From Antitrichia curtipendula (taxonomy: Eukaryota; Streptophyta; Bryopsida; Hypnales; Leucodontaceae), in NCBI GenBank assembly GCA_951230915.1, contig OX579637.1, positions 18,476,001 through 18,540,000 on the forward strand: a stretch of DNA of 64,000 bases. The letters run 5' to 3'. Both the position numbers and the translations under genes were made by a program. Each line of letters opens with the position of its first letter. Within the stretch, counting starts at the first letter, position 1. The notes below the pieces were generated by a model. It was not told the DNA's origin and did not search any database. It saw only the letters and a program-made list of their open reading frames with translations. This document shows, in pieces, positions 1 to 10,909 of the stretch.

Positions 1-1557
1 CATGCTTGGTGGGATTTTGAGGGCGCGTGCGGGAAGCTCATTGCTCCAATTGCCAAGAGGATTTTGGCCCAACCGGTATCATCGTCTTCATGTGAACGAA
101 ATTGGAGTAGCTATTCTTTTGTTCACAACAAATATCGGAACAAGTTGAAGCCACAAAGAGCACAGGATTTGGTATATGTGTATACCAATTCCAAAGTCCT
201 TGGTGCATCAAAGCAAAATGACAAGAAGAAGTGGTACGATGAGAACCTCGAGTCGGAGGATTTGGCCTTGTCTTCATCGGAAGACGAGGGTGGTGAATCC
301 GGTGAAGAAGTTGATCCCCTCATGGACGATGAAGATGACCACGGCATCCGCAATTTTGATGATGAACCGCTTCAAAGCCCACCTCATTCTGATGCAGACA
401 TCGGAGATCATTGTGAAGACCCTTACAAGTTTCTGTTGGATGAGGACGACTGTGAATATGACGAAGGTGGACCTTCCATAGCTAAATACTTAGATGGAAC
501 CGGGTTGTTGCATAGTGAAAACATTCTAGCAAATAGGAAAAATACTCATGCGAAGGTAGCGGAGGAAGATGAGGAAATGGTTATAGATGATGAAACTCCC
601 CAAATGGATGAAGTGATTCGAATTCCCGAGTGTCCATCCATGACAACGATAGGAGCTGATCAACACGAAGACATGAGAGAGTGTGGGGTGAAGTCCCACA
701 CAAATGTGGTCAATCAAAGTATTGAATTACCAGGGGAATTGACAAGTGAAACTATTGGACTTTTCCGCATTCAAAATGCCCAAGCACCTTGAATAGAGGG
801 AAGTCAAGATCCATGTGTATTGGAGTCTGGGTGCCCAATGCCAGATTGCAACGCCAAAGACATGAAGCACCTCGTGCGAGATCCTCAATTACCATCACGT
901 AGCGGTCTTCGACATGCACTATATACAAGCGGTAGCACGACTTTGAATGGTCCTGGAGACTCACGGTTTAAAGAACAACATTTGAGCAATTTGAAAGAAT
1001 TGCACATTGGAGCCAATCCCAATCCATCCGTTTCATCAAACAACGATGATGTGCAGACATTGGAATCTATGTTTCGTCAATTTTCTGGCCATGCAAAGCA
1101 TTCTCCGATCAAATTTTCAAACCCTACAGTGGAAGCTTTTTCCGCAGAGAAGACAAACATTTCAGGAGGTTCAGAAGCACGTCCACCCGCGGTGAAGGAC
1201 TCCAAAAAAGCTAAGAGGAAAAGAATAATGGAGCCTTTTGCAATCTCTCCATTGAAAAAACAAAATGTAGGTAGAACCCCCCTTGATGCAAGTCTGCCTC
1301 TAACCAAGCGAAAGGTGAAACCAATCCACATTCTTAAGGGAGGTATTGGAAAGTCTCTACTAAAAGTCAAAAGGTATCATAAATTAGGTAGACCAGTGAG
1401 ATCAGGCGCATTGAAACAAGTACAAGAAAGAAGGAAGATTGTACAATCTTCATCAGATAGTATGCAAAATTCATCCAGTGACGATGATTCCGGATGGGAT
1501 ACAACAGGTCATAGTAGCGGGGCTGAAGTCAAAGAAGATATTGACTACCAGCCATAG
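1..1557 (+). pseudogene. hAT transposase, C-terminal part, with one internal TGA
   Basis: The frame is open at the left window edge, so the N-terminus lies outside. The first ~65 residues are a hAT C-terminal dimerisation domain: WWDFEGACGKL, then SSSCERNWSSYSFVHNK and DLVYVYTNSKVL, the hallmark Cys-Glu-Arg-Asn-Trp-Ser block of hAT transposases. A long acidic tail rich in Asp, Glu and Ser follows (about 240-480), then, after a TGA at 790-792, the same frame stays open to TAG 1555-1557. That second part carries a basic stretch KKAKRKRIMEPF near 1205-1240 that could be a nuclear localisation signal, and a Ser/Asp-rich end. A single nonsense codon in an otherwise intact frame suggests CGA-to-TGA decay of a longer protein; a real C-terminus at 790 is the alternative. 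hAT transposases cut and paste DNA in the nucleus. A GTCCG array begins 180 bp downstream. Confidence 0.85.
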
Positions 1558-1734
1558 TCCATAAAGATTGAGAAGATGTAAACTTGGGTGTTTAGTTTTT
1601 TCTCCTAAACACATTATGTTATGACAATTCATTGTTTGAACTTTAAGTTTGTAATACAAATTTGCTCATTCATGTTGTGCACACCATCAAAATTTTGTTT
1701 TTTCAAATACCTTAAAATTAGCGAAGAATTTGGA

Positions 1735-1992
1735 CCGTCTGTCCACTTGTCCGTCCATCCGCCCGTCCGCGCCTTGGTCACCTCCGTCCGACGGGCGGAC
1801 GATCCGACCGCCCGTCCGCCTTGTGGCCCGTCCGCGCCTTGGTCACTTCCGTCCGACGAGCGGACTGTCCGACCGACCGTCCGCCTCGTGGCCAGTCCGC
1901 ACCTTGGTCACTTCCGTCCGATGGACGGACAATCCGACCGCCCATTCGCCTGCGCCTTGGTCACTTTCGTCCGACGAGCGGACCATCCCAGT
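1735..1992. repeat. 65-bp GTCCG/CGGAC tandem array
   Basis: Four units can be aligned on the anchor GCCTTGGTCAC, at about 1771, 1836, 1901 and 1954. The spacing is 65, 65 and 53 bp, so the last unit has lost 12 bp. Each unit carries several GTCCG or CGGAC pentamers in both orientations (for example GTCCGACGAGCGGAC), so it can form small hairpins. It is far more GC-rich than its surroundings. Open frames across it are an effect of composition. Its place 180 bp after a hAT gene suggests a subterminal transposon repeat. Confidence 0.9.
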
Positions 1993-2019
1993 TTATGTTT
2001 TTTTCTCATTTAGTGCAGC

Positions 2020-2983
2020 ATAGGATTCCTGAAATGGCCAGGTCATCTCCAAAGAGTGTGCCTTCATGACAATAAGCATCCAATGTGAATACTTCAAAGA
2101 CATTGAACTCCTCATGGGTCAAACATCAAACGTTATTCTTCAATGTGCACATTATATTTTTACTTTCAATCTTGAAATTAAACATCTCAATGATATTTTT
2201 AAATGACCATCTTGAAAGATCAAAATGAAATGCTACCTATAGTTCTAAATTTTTTTTTCTAATTTTTTGATGATAGATCGTAGATTTAATTATTCAAAAA
2301 TTTATTTGGATTTTAATCATATATTACTATATATAATATATTGTAAGATATCTCAATTTTAAAATAATTATTTTTATGAAGAAATTTGTCGAAGTAAGGC
2401 AAATCCAACTTAATGTCATGAAACCAAAAACAATTGCTATGTACTTATATAATACTATTGCATCAAAGTCACGATCTTATAAGATATTTGTATGCAAAGT
2501 TGGAATATAGGATTTAGGATTTAGGGTTTAGGGTTCGTGTCATTCATATAAATGTTGTCCAAATTAGAAGTGTATTTTGAAAATGGATGTGTGATAATAT
2601 TTTGATGTAATATTAAAAAATCATTTTGATCATGATAGTATAGATTGATACCTAATTACCTACTTATAAGAAATTGCCCCATTCAATGTCAAATAATGTT
2701 GTCAAAAATCAGTTGGAGTTATATGTTGCGGACTTGCGGTCTTGCAGATTGCGGATCATGAAGTTAGAAAAAGCATATAGAGTTGTCTTATGTTTCTAGA
2801 ATTCAAAATTCTTTATTCAAAATTGATATCAAAGAATATTAATTGTCTATTAGAATATTTTTTTCATTGGGATTAACAATTCTTCAATTCTTCCAAAAGT
2901 TATTCGCGCATTATTTTTCATTTAATAGTGCACCAATTTCTACTTCACAAATTTAAAAAAATGAATGTGTAGTTCTTTTGAGT
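2020..2983. other. AT-rich stretch without a recognisable gene
   Basis: No supported coding frame was seen. The only notable piece is a short telomere-like run at 2510-2534, given separately. Confidence 0.7.
2510..2534 (+). repeat. Short interstitial telomere-like run (TTTAGGG/TTTAGGA)
   Basis: Four consecutive heptamers of TTTAGGA or TTTAGGG type, the plant telomere unit on its G-rich strand. It is far too short to be a telomere; it resembles the degenerate runs at 3958-4019 and 42309-42338. Confidence 0.7.
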
Positions 2984-3300
2984 TTAACCTCTAAAGTCCC
3001 ATTGTCCCACCGGGGGACAAAATGGATGTCAGATTTTTAGGCAGGCTCCTATAGCCTCAATATTTTTTGTAATTTTCTGAGTTTTTTTGGTATCTTTTAG
3101 AATAAATAACTTGAAGGATTCATTTCTGAATTGAATTCTAACAGTTAAAAAAAAAAAAAAGTTTCACGAGGTCTAGATTCCTTGCTAGAACAATCTCAGA
3201 GTTGAAATTAGTATATTTCAATTCTATCTTACTATCTTAGAGCTATTAACGATTTAATTTTTCCTTCGATCTTGAATCTACTTCTACCTAACAATTTTTT
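2984..3300 (+). repeat. Copy 1 of a TTAA-ended dispersed repeat (also contains the empty site)
   Basis: It starts TTAACCTCTAAAGTCCCATT and continues with CAGGCTCCTATAGCCTCAAT. The same opening recurs inverted at 31150-31272 and, more diverged, at 59066 and 59558. The second half (3170-3300) aligns with DNA on both sides of the insertion at 59558-60473: 'ACAATCTC..GTTG..TATTTCAA' before TTAA 3246-3249, and 'GATTTA.TTTTTC..TC..CTTGAATCTACTTC' after it. This copy therefore shows the uninterrupted site. No coding frame is seen. Confidence 0.8.
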
Positions 3301-4173
3301 AATGAGTGAAAACTAAGTGTTTCTTTTTAAATATCGTTTTTTTAGATTCTCAACTCAATTGTTTATCATACAAAATTAGACATTCACCATCACTAGAGTA
3401 GCCTTTTTTAGTTAAAAAGGTTTAAAGCAAAAAAATGTGGTTAAGCAAGGTGCCTAAAAAGTAGGGGTGAAATATTTCACATTTAATCATTTATTCATAA
3501 CTCAATTGCCTAAATTTTGGCTAAAATGCACAAGGTGAAAGACGTATGTGAATATTCCTAAAAGAGTTGAATGACCAAACATCCCAATTTAGAAAAGCTA
3601 GAGAAGTAAACATTTAATTTTTAAATTCCATGCACAATTGCACATTGGTGAATTCTTTGAGGTATAAATTCATTCAACTAATGTGGGACAATGGTGTTGA
3701 TAAAGTTACATAAAAAGTCTATTGTTGAATTTGTTTAACAAAATATATTCACATAAGAAATTAAAAGTTGACTTCAAAGCTTTATTTGCGAACTTATGCG
3801 TGCTATGAATTCAAGAAACACCTAAACCCAATCAAGAATCCTCAAGCTAAGTCCTTAATTGAAGATGGTCCATATATTTCTTGAGGAACTTAATTTGCAT
3901 TTGTTTTCATATTTTAAATTAGTTATGATTTCTTACATTTGTGACTTTAGAGTACAATTTAGGACTTAGGTTTTAGGGTATAGGGTTTAGGATATAGGAT
4001 TTAGGATGTAGGACTTAGTGTATAAAATTGAAGATCATTGCATTAAAAAATCGCTGGAGTTCTATTTAATGATTCAAGTTCTTTAAGTAAGAAAGTGAAT
4101 CTTGATGAGATTTTTATCTTTTCCATCCTTGTCATTATTTGCTTGTCGAGGTCGTTTTAGGAGTCAGATGATG
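3301..4173. other. AT-rich stretch; degenerate telomere-like run at 3958-4019
   Basis: No gene is seen. The segment 3958-4019 is a decayed chain of TTTAGG-type heptamers mixed with variants such as TATAGGG and TTTAGGA. Confidence 0.65.
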
Positions 4174-4942
4174 CAGCCGTCCGCCTGGTCGGACAACCTC
4201 GAAAAATCTCTCAGTTTGATCTCCACTTGAGAGGGGCTGTCCGATCAAGCGGATTGCCCAGGGCGGATGGCGGCCGTCCGATTCATCGGGGCCGTCCAAT
4301 GAGTCGGACGGGTGGCGTCCGCCGGATCAGACGGTCCTTACGAGGCGGACGACTATCCGTCCGCGTCGTCTGGTCCGTCTGATCAGGCGGACAGTAGAGG
4401 CGTCCGCCTTCGATAAGAGGGTCGGACGGCCCAGAGCAAACGGCGGGCCTTCGATTCATCGGGGCCGTCCAATGAGTCTGACGGGTGGCGTCTGCCTGAT
4501 TGGACGGTCCTTACGATGCGGACGACTGTCCGTCCGCGTCGTCTGGTCCGCCTGATCAGGTGGATGGTCGAGGCGTCCGCCTTTGATTTTAGGGTCGGAT
4601 GGCCCAGAGCGGACGGCGGCCGTCCGATTCACTGGGGCCGTCCAATGTATCGGACGGGTGGCGTCCGCCTGATCGGACGGTCCTAACAAGGCGGGCGACT
4701 GTTCGTCCGCGTCGTTTTGTCCGCCCAATTAGGCGGACGGGCAAGGCGTCCGCCTTTGATTTTAGAGTCGGACGGCCCAGAGCGGACGGCGTCCGTCCGA
4801 TGTGTCGGACGGGTGGCGTCCGCCTGATCGGACGGTCCTTACGAGGCAGATGATGATCCGTTCGCCTCGTCGGGTCTGTCCGATTAGGCGGACGGTCGAG
4901 GCGTCCGCCTTGGATATAATAGTCGGACGGCTCGTCCGCTCC
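4174..4942. repeat. 173-bp GC-rich satellite-like array (CGGACGG/GTCCGCC)
   Basis: The anchor GACGGGTGGCGT recurs with its GGTGGCG core at 4311, 4484, 4657 and 4812. The spacings are 173, 173 and 155 bp, so the last interval has lost 18 bp. Each unit contains GTCCGCCTGATC with an inverse CGGACGG partner, the linker TCCTTACGAGGCGGACGAC, and GGGGCCGTCCAAT. The pentamers match those of arrays 1735-1992 and 10240-10555, though the long units differ. Frames open across it (for example 4456-4728 minus) are composition artefacts. A basic ORF starts 217 bp downstream, so it may be a transposon end. Confidence 0.9.
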
Positions 4943-5158
4943 TCACTTTTATCTTCCCCCTTGTGTCATGCAAGAGAGAGCAGAGAGCTTGGTGGTTTAT
5001 TCTCCATTGGCTCCTTTCTAAGGGAAGATAAGAGTGTGATTTCTAGGGGATACTTGTTGCTTTTTTTTTCTAGATTTCGTGTATGATCAATTGGCAAATC
5101 GTATATTGCCTTGTGGATTACAAATTGCAAGTGCACTTCTAAACGTGATTTCATCACG

Positions 5159-5506
5159 ATGCCGAGACCAAAGAAGGCTACGAAAGACAAACGAGTGAAG
5201 CCGAACAGTGAGGCGAGTATGGACGCTCCCTCTCTCGCTTGCAAAGCATTTCTCATTGAGTGCATTGTCAAATTTTATGAGTCGGAAACCACTGCGTCGT
5301 TGTATACTAAATATGCGAGGTATAAAGACAAGTGCCCTGAGAAATTCAAGGGAGATATGGCACAGAAGTTCATGGATGCTTTAAACGTACCCTACTAGAT
5401 TCATGAAATGGAAAGGAAGGGCTTTCAACAATTTTTGAGGAACAAGGTCCATGATGCATTGTGGAATGCAAAGGTGATCTTAGAGAAGTACGGGAAGCAA
5501 CACCAC
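5159..5506 (+). pseudogene. Basic ORF remnant with one internal TAG, possible first exon
   Basis: The ATG at 5159 opens a Lys/Arg-rich N-terminus (PRPKKATKDKRVKP), then a helix-forming part (FLIECIVKFYESETTASLYT, KYARYKDKCPEKFKGD) up to TAG 5396-5398. The same frame continues with IHEMERKGFQQFLRNK and a Trp/Lys-rich helix up to 5506, where CAC|GTAGGT looks like a splice donor. I do not recognise the family. Basic N-termini and an acceptor-like TTGAACAG at 5643-5650 fit the first exon of a transposon gene, but the downstream frame is out of phase, so the copy is probably broken. It follows the 173-bp array at a distance similar to that between the minus-strand ORF at 9986 and its own GTCCG array. 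Confidence 0.45.
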
Positions 5507-5517
5507 GTAGGTGAAAT

Positions 5518-5625
5518 TTTTACTCCTAAATTTTTATTCCTAAATTTAACTCTAAATTTTTACTCCTAGTTTTAACTCTAAATTTGTACTCCTACTTTTA
5601 ACTCTAAATTTTTATCTTGACTTAT
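5518..5625 (+). repeat. 26-bp AT-rich minisatellite
   Basis: The core AACTCTAAATTT recurs at 5548, 5574 and 5600, exactly 26 bp apart, with TACTCCTA between. About four imperfect units lie inside the presumed intron of the preceding ORF. Confidence 0.85.
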
Positions 5626-5642
5626 CCTGGGTCACTATTTAC

Positions 5643-5855
5643 TTGAACAGGCTAATTAAGGAAGAAAGAATCAATGCTAATAAGGAGACACCGGGTTTTG
5701 ATTCAAGGACTTACCTCGTCACTACCAGTGTTGGAAATGCGTTCGTCCGCCTCCGCGCGCCCATTTCCATACTCCATGGTGGTCCTTGGTCGTGGGAATT
5801 TTTTCCCAAATTTACTGCTTATGTTATAAAAAATTGTGGATCCCGTGTGATCTAA
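5643..5855 (+). pseudogene. Possible second exon fragment, unassigned
   Basis: After an acceptor-like ...ACTTGAACAG the frame reads LIKEERINANKETPGFD then SRTYLVTTSVGNAFVRLRAP. The charged opening fits the style of the upstream ORF but the phase does not join it directly. No family is recognised, so this is only a candidate. Confidence 0.25.
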
Positions 5856-5859
5856 CCTC

Positions 5860-6300
5860 TTTCTTTCCCTTCCTCCTTCTTTCCTTCTCCTTTTCTTTCC
5901 CTTTCTCTCTTTCTACACTAACACTATTCCACCTAAGCTTTGATGGGTGTCTTACAACTATAGATTCAAACCCCAAGAAGTTTTAATGTCCCTCCTAACC
6001 TCTTACACAACCTTGTCTTCGTGTCATCCTAATCCTACCTCCTAATGGTCACTATGAATTCTTGAGATTTCCTTTTTAACACCTATTTGGCTAAGCCTAG
6101 GGTACTATTTATCGTCTCTCTCCCCCTTCTCCTATTTAATTCTATGACTCACTAACCTCCCTCCATTGTGTGTAGGTGTGATTTTGGTAAGAGTTGAGAG
6201 TTATTTGATGCAGGTATGGAGGTGCGACTTATCCTTTCTTTCTCCTTCCCCCTATTCTCCTTTCTTTTGTTCCTTTTTTATTCCTCAACTTCAACCCTTT
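5860..6300. other. Pyrimidine-rich stretch, no gene
   Basis: Two CT-rich tracts (about 5861-5915 and 6228-6280) made of CTTTC and TTCTCC words lie on the plus strand. The rest shows no convincing coding frame. Confidence 0.6.
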
Positions 6301-6374
6301 AACCTCCCCCTAATCCCCACTAATTCCAACTTTGTTTCTCTCTCCCAAGTCTTCACCCAAGCCCTGGGCTCCCT

Positions 6375-6655
6375 GGATCAACGTTGCCTAGATCCCCAGC
6401 GACTTGCCCAGACCCCCCTTGCAACATGCCTAGACCCTCCAGCGACTGTTCCGACTCCCCAACGACTCACCCCGACTCCCCTTGCGACCTGCTGGAACCC
6501 CCAACGACCTTTCCGACTCCCCAGCGACTGCTCCCGGCCCCCTTGCGACCTGCCAGACCCCAACATCTGCTTCTCGACTCTTCAGCGACTCACCCCGACT
6601 CCCCAGCGACTGCTGGACCCCTAGCGACCTGTCCCGACCCCCTAGCAACTGAATC
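6375..6655 (+). repeat. ~60-bp C-rich minisatellite with ~20-bp subrepeats
   Basis: The anchor TGCTGGAC/TGCCAGAC recurs near 6428, 6491, 6552 and 6612 (63, 61 and 60 bp apart). Within units CGACTCCCCAGCGACTG-like words repeat about every 20 bp. Open frames on both strands here (for example 6384-6713) follow from the low-complexity composition and are not taken as genes. Confidence 0.8.
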
Positions 6656-6664
6656 TATTTTTTT

Positions 6665-6685
6665 TGGGTTCCTTAAAGGAACCCA
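6665..6685. repeat. 21-nt perfect palindrome
   Basis: TGGGTTCCTT and AAGGAACCCA flank a single central A. It lies just after the C-rich minisatellite. It could be a protein-binding dyad or chance; no neighbouring gene gives it a role. Confidence 0.6.
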
Positions 6686-6864
6686 CTCAAGCAATTCTAA
6701 ATCGGATTTTTGATAAACTCTCTCCGGTTTTTGGTGTAGTTTCTTATTTTACGGACGCCGGCTCACAAGGGGTGGGGTGACTCTTAAACTTAGACTTAAT
6801 CTCAGACGCTAAACCTTGGACTTTTCCGAGAACATCTCGGACTCTAGACTTTGGAACGCACATA

Positions 6865-7020
6865 CATAGGAGTTCAAAGCTTCGCCGTAGAATTGGTTTT
6901 AACACCAACTTTAGGACTTACGATACCCCTACGTTCAAAGCTCCGCCGTCTAAGGCTTGTTTTTAACACGTACTTTAGGACTGGGACTGATTACAGGTTC
7001 AAAACTTTGCCGCTCTCCGG
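6865..7020 (+). repeat. 61-64-bp tandem repeat, three units
   Basis: TTCAAAGCTTCGCCG-type words start at about 6873, 6934 and 6998, each of the first two followed by TTTTAACAC and ACTTTAGGACT. The units are diverged. The function is unknown. Confidence 0.7.
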
Positions 7021-8790
7021 GGTGTGGGGCCCACTCACAACCAACAACGAAAAAGACAACTCTGGTTAGGACTCACTACGGGGGCACGCATGCACACTAG
7101 GTCAATGATCACGGGTAAAATATCATATACTAAAGGCCCCCCAAAGCGGCATTGCCAAGGTACGGTGGAGGGTGACTTTAAGATTAGTACAAGGCATACG
7201 AAGTCACACAAGTATAGGAGAGACTCGTTCCACTCACAACAAGGATACAAGGTTACACCAAAGATAGAAAGACTTCCGAATAACAACAAGAGTATACACA
7301 AACACACACAAAGTGTGTACAAGACAAGGTAGAAGGACCCCCAAGGACCTTCAAAGCTTGAAATATAACAACAAAAGGAGCCAAAAGTGCTCCAAAAACA
7401 CCGTAGAGGTTTCTTGGCTAAAACGCCAAAAATCCCAATATAAGTTGGACCCACAGACCCAAAACAAGTATTGGAGGTGTTCAAAAGAGAAAAATGGGGA
7501 CCTTAAACAGGTTTCCAAGGCCCCACCTTCCCCTCAAGAGCTCTAAAGTAACCTGATCAACTTGAATTTTCATCCTCATCTTCAAAGATTTTCATCCTAA
7601 TCCTTAAAAAACTACTTTTACCTATCTACGCTGGACCAACCTCCTAACTTTTGGAGATTAACTCCAATTGTCAAACGGATTGCGCCATTGGCTCCAGATC
7701 GCCGTGTTTAGTCCAAGACCCTCTTACCCCCCGTATCGAGGACAAAAAACCATCGTAGGTTAATTTAGTTTAAAAACTAAACCGTGGTAAAATCCTAGAT
7801 CTTGGGGGTTTCCTATTTTGAGAAATGTAAATAGCTTAGGGTCTCCGGTAGGTGTGAGGGAGTCGGAAAAGACTCTTGGTTGACTTCGTTTCGCCATTGT
7901 ATGGTCCCGGGATGCCGGTCAACGCGTCGGGGACCCCGCCACGTGATTAATTCTTGAGGAATCTCGCCGGTTCGGATACTTGCTGCTCTTGGAATGTTGC
8001 AAAACTTCACGGAGCGCATTATTAACATAAAACAAGCTAGTCTAATTTTTAGTGAGATTTTCTGGCAACCTGGGTAATTTCCATGAAATTCCCGTTGGAG
8101 ATTACCAGGGTTGATCATCCGCAAAAGGTTCTTCTGCAAGTCGGAAGATGACGGGATTTTTCACCGGACCTTTCATAGGGTCACATGAAAGATGTGCAGG
8201 TGCGTTTCCGTACCTGGCACAATTGGTCAGTGGAGATGAATTGGCCATCTCTTTGAGTTTATCGATGGTACGGGAATCTTTTGCACATAGAGGAATCTTG
8301 GCGAATCGATTTTGTCGTTGGACTCCTGGCATGGGATTTACCCTAGGACACCATCCTTGGGCTGTAGATTCCTTCACGGGCCCAGTCTTGCGTCAGTGGC
8401 TCCTGCATGCTAACAATCGGGGTTTGGAGAATTTCTAAACCTAACTCTAGGACCCGACCTAGTGGCCTCGTTGTGGATCCCTCGAACCGACTTAGCCATG
8501 AATTGCCACATTCATGGTGGGATTTAGCCCTTTTGGGCCTATGTGACTTGAACCCTACAAATCTAACCGTTTTGTTCTTTCTACCTATTTTTGGGCCCGG
8601 TTTGGTGGGATTCTAAGTCTAAACACAAATCTAGACCAAATACTATAATGGGTATGTTACAACCCTATCTTGGTTCTACACTCTTTTAATGGTTTTTTGT
8701 ATATTTTTTTTAACTTTAAATTGCAAATTTTCAAAAAAATAATTCTACGAGTCCCAAGTGACAAATTGGGAGCTCACACCGAGATGCCAA
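7021..8790. other. No recognised gene; several unsupported open frames
   Basis: Frames of about 100-150 codons are open at 7024-7332 plus, 7035-7484 minus, 7813-8139 minus and 8148-8438 plus. None shows a domain I recognise. The base composition is more balanced than the AT-rich flanks, so this could be the body of an unidentified element. TTACAACCCTA at about 8658-8668 is the complement of TAGGGTTGTAA and resembles a hAT-type right end, but no partner end was found. Confidence 0.4.
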
Positions 8791-8888
8791 TATTTTTGTA
8801 CTATGATTGCCACACTCCATAATTGAATGGCAAAAGATTCCAAGGTCTACTCGATTGTGAGACAACGACTAAAATAGCTCTACCTACT

Positions 8889-9986
8889 TTACTCGAAATC
8901 TGAACGGATGTCATCTCTATATTTTGGTGGTGTGGAACCGGATCCATAAGTGCCAAGATATGGTCCTCCGCTCGAAGTGCATCCATAGTCGCTTGGCGTA
9001 GCTCCTTCATTGGAATTTCCATATTAAGGACCTCCAAAAGTTGGAGGAGGAACTACATCACGGTACTGAGACCTTCCTTGCCTTGGTTCGACATGACGAG
9101 AGCTTGTGTGACGCTCATATGAACCACCCGTAGTAGATCCAGAATAATATTGGAAGTCTCTTTGGCTAGATCCAAAATCATGTGTGGTTTCATGGCTTCT
9201 TTCTGGGTTGTAATAAGTTCCTCGGGGGTCATTAGCGTAGTGTAAGACTCTTTGACCATCTTGTGAACCAGATGCAATACGATCATGTTGGTAGGACCTG
9301 TCATGCCCGTGTTGTTGACCCCGATCCTCCATGCTTCTACGCATAGCTTCTTGCATTTGTTGATTGAACTCAATGTCTTCCCGAGCTTCTTGACGCTCAT
9401 GTCCCACTGTAAATGTTATGGGTGCTGGACTGTCGTCTACATCATCGTCGTCCGACCATTCATCCTCAGCATCCGGCAATACAACCGGCGGAAATCCAAA
9501 CTGCCCTCGATTGGACCACATTCGCATACAATTGCTCGGTTGAGTCCAACTCGTATAAATAACAGCGTCAGTGCGCTTCATATTGTCAACATTTTTCCCG
9601 TAAATTGTGCGCCAGTCTACATCTTTGTGGAGTACAATCTCTGTCCAAACCATGGCCATGTTGGAATAATTCATGACATTTGGTTTGGAGTCAGGCAGCT
9701 CAACGCACCGCGTTACTTCCTCGTATTGGTGCACAAAGTGTTGGCTCTCGCACGTGGAAATTTGTCCTTCCCAGCGTCAAACTTGCTTGTCTGCTCTTTC
9801 TTGTGACCACATTTTGGAGAGGTGCGTCATTTTGACGTACTTTTTGCACATTGTGTAGTCCCAAACCTTCTTAGGCTCTTCTTCCCATCCAGGTTCAGCT
9901 ACACACATTGGATTTGCCCAATCTTCCCAGCTCATGTCCTGGGATTTGCCTTTGTTACTGGACCTTAAACTACTATTGCGAGGCAT
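8889..9986 (-). pseudogene. hAT-associated ORF with acidic and Gly/Tyr/Arg-rich tail, two stops
   Basis: From ATG 9986 the minus frame reads a Trp-rich N-terminus (SWEDWANPMCVAEPGW) and KVWDYTMCKKYVKMTHLSKM, which loosely recalls a BED-type zinc finger with its first cysteine replaced (tentative). TGA at 9777-9779 interrupts it. The same frame then continues through RWEGQISTCESQHF and VELPDSKPN to an Asp-rich block (EDEWSDDDDVDDS), a Gln/Arg/His stretch and a Gly/Ser/Tyr/Arg-rich tail to TAA 9024-9026, and beyond to TAA 8889-8891. Apart from these stops the frame is intact. It starts about 250 bp from the GTCCG-rich hAT-like terminus at 10240-10555, with its 5' end facing that terminus. A hAT accessory protein or degenerate transposase is the best guess; the family is not settled. 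Confidence 0.5.
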
Positions 9987-10239
9987 GATAATCTTGATTA
10001 AAATGAAATGATTTGATTACGAAGTTCACATGAATCTTTAGAACAATTGAACAAAATGTTTGACACTTGCCAGTGAAACGGGGTGAAGTTGTTAACAAGG
10101 CCTTCAAAACCAAGTAATCACCAAAATAATTTGGTGCAATTCAGTATCTGAGCACAATCGATCACGCACCAAAATGAAAGGGGCGCACAGAGCCACTGAG
10201 AGGCACTGGATCACCCACTCCGCAAGGGAAACGATTGTG

Positions 10240-10555
10240 AGGAATGAGCCGTCCGCCGCGCTATTTATGGCGTCCGAAGGCGGACCAGGCAATGCGGACG
10301 CGTACGTGCGAATCGGACGGGCAGATTGTGCGGACGGGATCGCGCGGACGTCCCGTCCGCGCGATCCCGTCCGCACGATCGCGTTTGCGAGCCCGACGCC
10401 TTGTCCGCCCAAAGGCCCGTCAGCGAGCCCCCCGATGCCTTGTCCGACCGTCGAGCCGTCCGAGCGTCCACTGGACGGTCGGACGGCCCGTCCAAGGATG
10501 TCAAAAGATGTCCGGGGGTCAGCGCCCACGTCCGCCGGACGTCCTGTCAACCCTG
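10240..10555 (-). mobile_element. hAT-like element end: GTCCG array plus terminal CAACCCTG
   Basis: The block is packed with GTCCG/CGGAC pentamers and ends at 10548-10555 with CAACCCTG. Read inward on the minus strand this is CAGGGTTGACAGGACGTCCG, a typical hAT terminal inverted repeat opening. The eight bases outside (ACTGTCAC, 10556-10563) would be the target duplication, but a second copy was not found. The element would lie to the left, with the minus-strand ORF starting at 9986 reading away from this end. Confidence 0.6.
10328..10376. repeat. 23-bp perfect inverted repeat with 3-nt loop
   Basis: Arm 10328-10350 (starting GTGCGGACGGGATCG) is the exact reverse complement of 10354-10376, with TCC between. 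It can extrude a GC-rich cruciform in the subterminal part of the hAT-like end. It could be a transposase binding dyad or a source of hairpin RNA; neither is shown. Confidence 0.9.
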
Positions 10556-10909
10556 ACTGTCACGCATGTATCAATTGCTTTTGAGAGTGATTATGACACA
10601 TATAAGGGGCATATTGCCAAGGTTAGCCACAAATCGAACGTAAAATGTCAAACTCAACAAAAAGGTTCAAATATGAAATGCAACGCCAAAATTGCTAAGG
10701 GAACCAAGGGAATACTAGCTCCAACTTATCGCGGAAGAAAAAATGATTATGGAAGTTATTGTGAAGTGGTAGCAAATTTCTGGTTCTAGTGGGATGATAT
10801 CGAACAATGTGTGAAAGGGACAAAGCGAAAATGGATGGTTGACTAGCCTGAGGTACCTGAGGTGTGGCCTATCTTGACGGGGACTAATCTAAGCTAGGAA
10901 GAGACTTTA

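Noticed and set aside
1621..2069. Three overlapping long frames over the 65-bp array
   Set aside because: Pro/Arg/Ser-rich translation of a tandem GC-rich repeat, with no start context or domain.
4456..5086. Frames on both strands over the 173-bp array
   Set aside because: Repeated-unit translation; open because the units are GC-rich and lack stops.
6166..6713. Proline-rich ORFs over the C-rich minisatellite
   Set aside because: A repetitive 60-bp unit translated in several frames; no domain.
7035..7484. 149-codon minus frame with Cys/Leu-rich sequence
   Set aside because: No recognised family and overlapping plus frames of similar length. A membrane-protein reading of the hydrophobic parts is not supported.
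10104..10789. Four long overlapping frames at the GTCCG terminus
   Set aside because: Open on both strands from composition; the terminus and hairpin explain the sequence.
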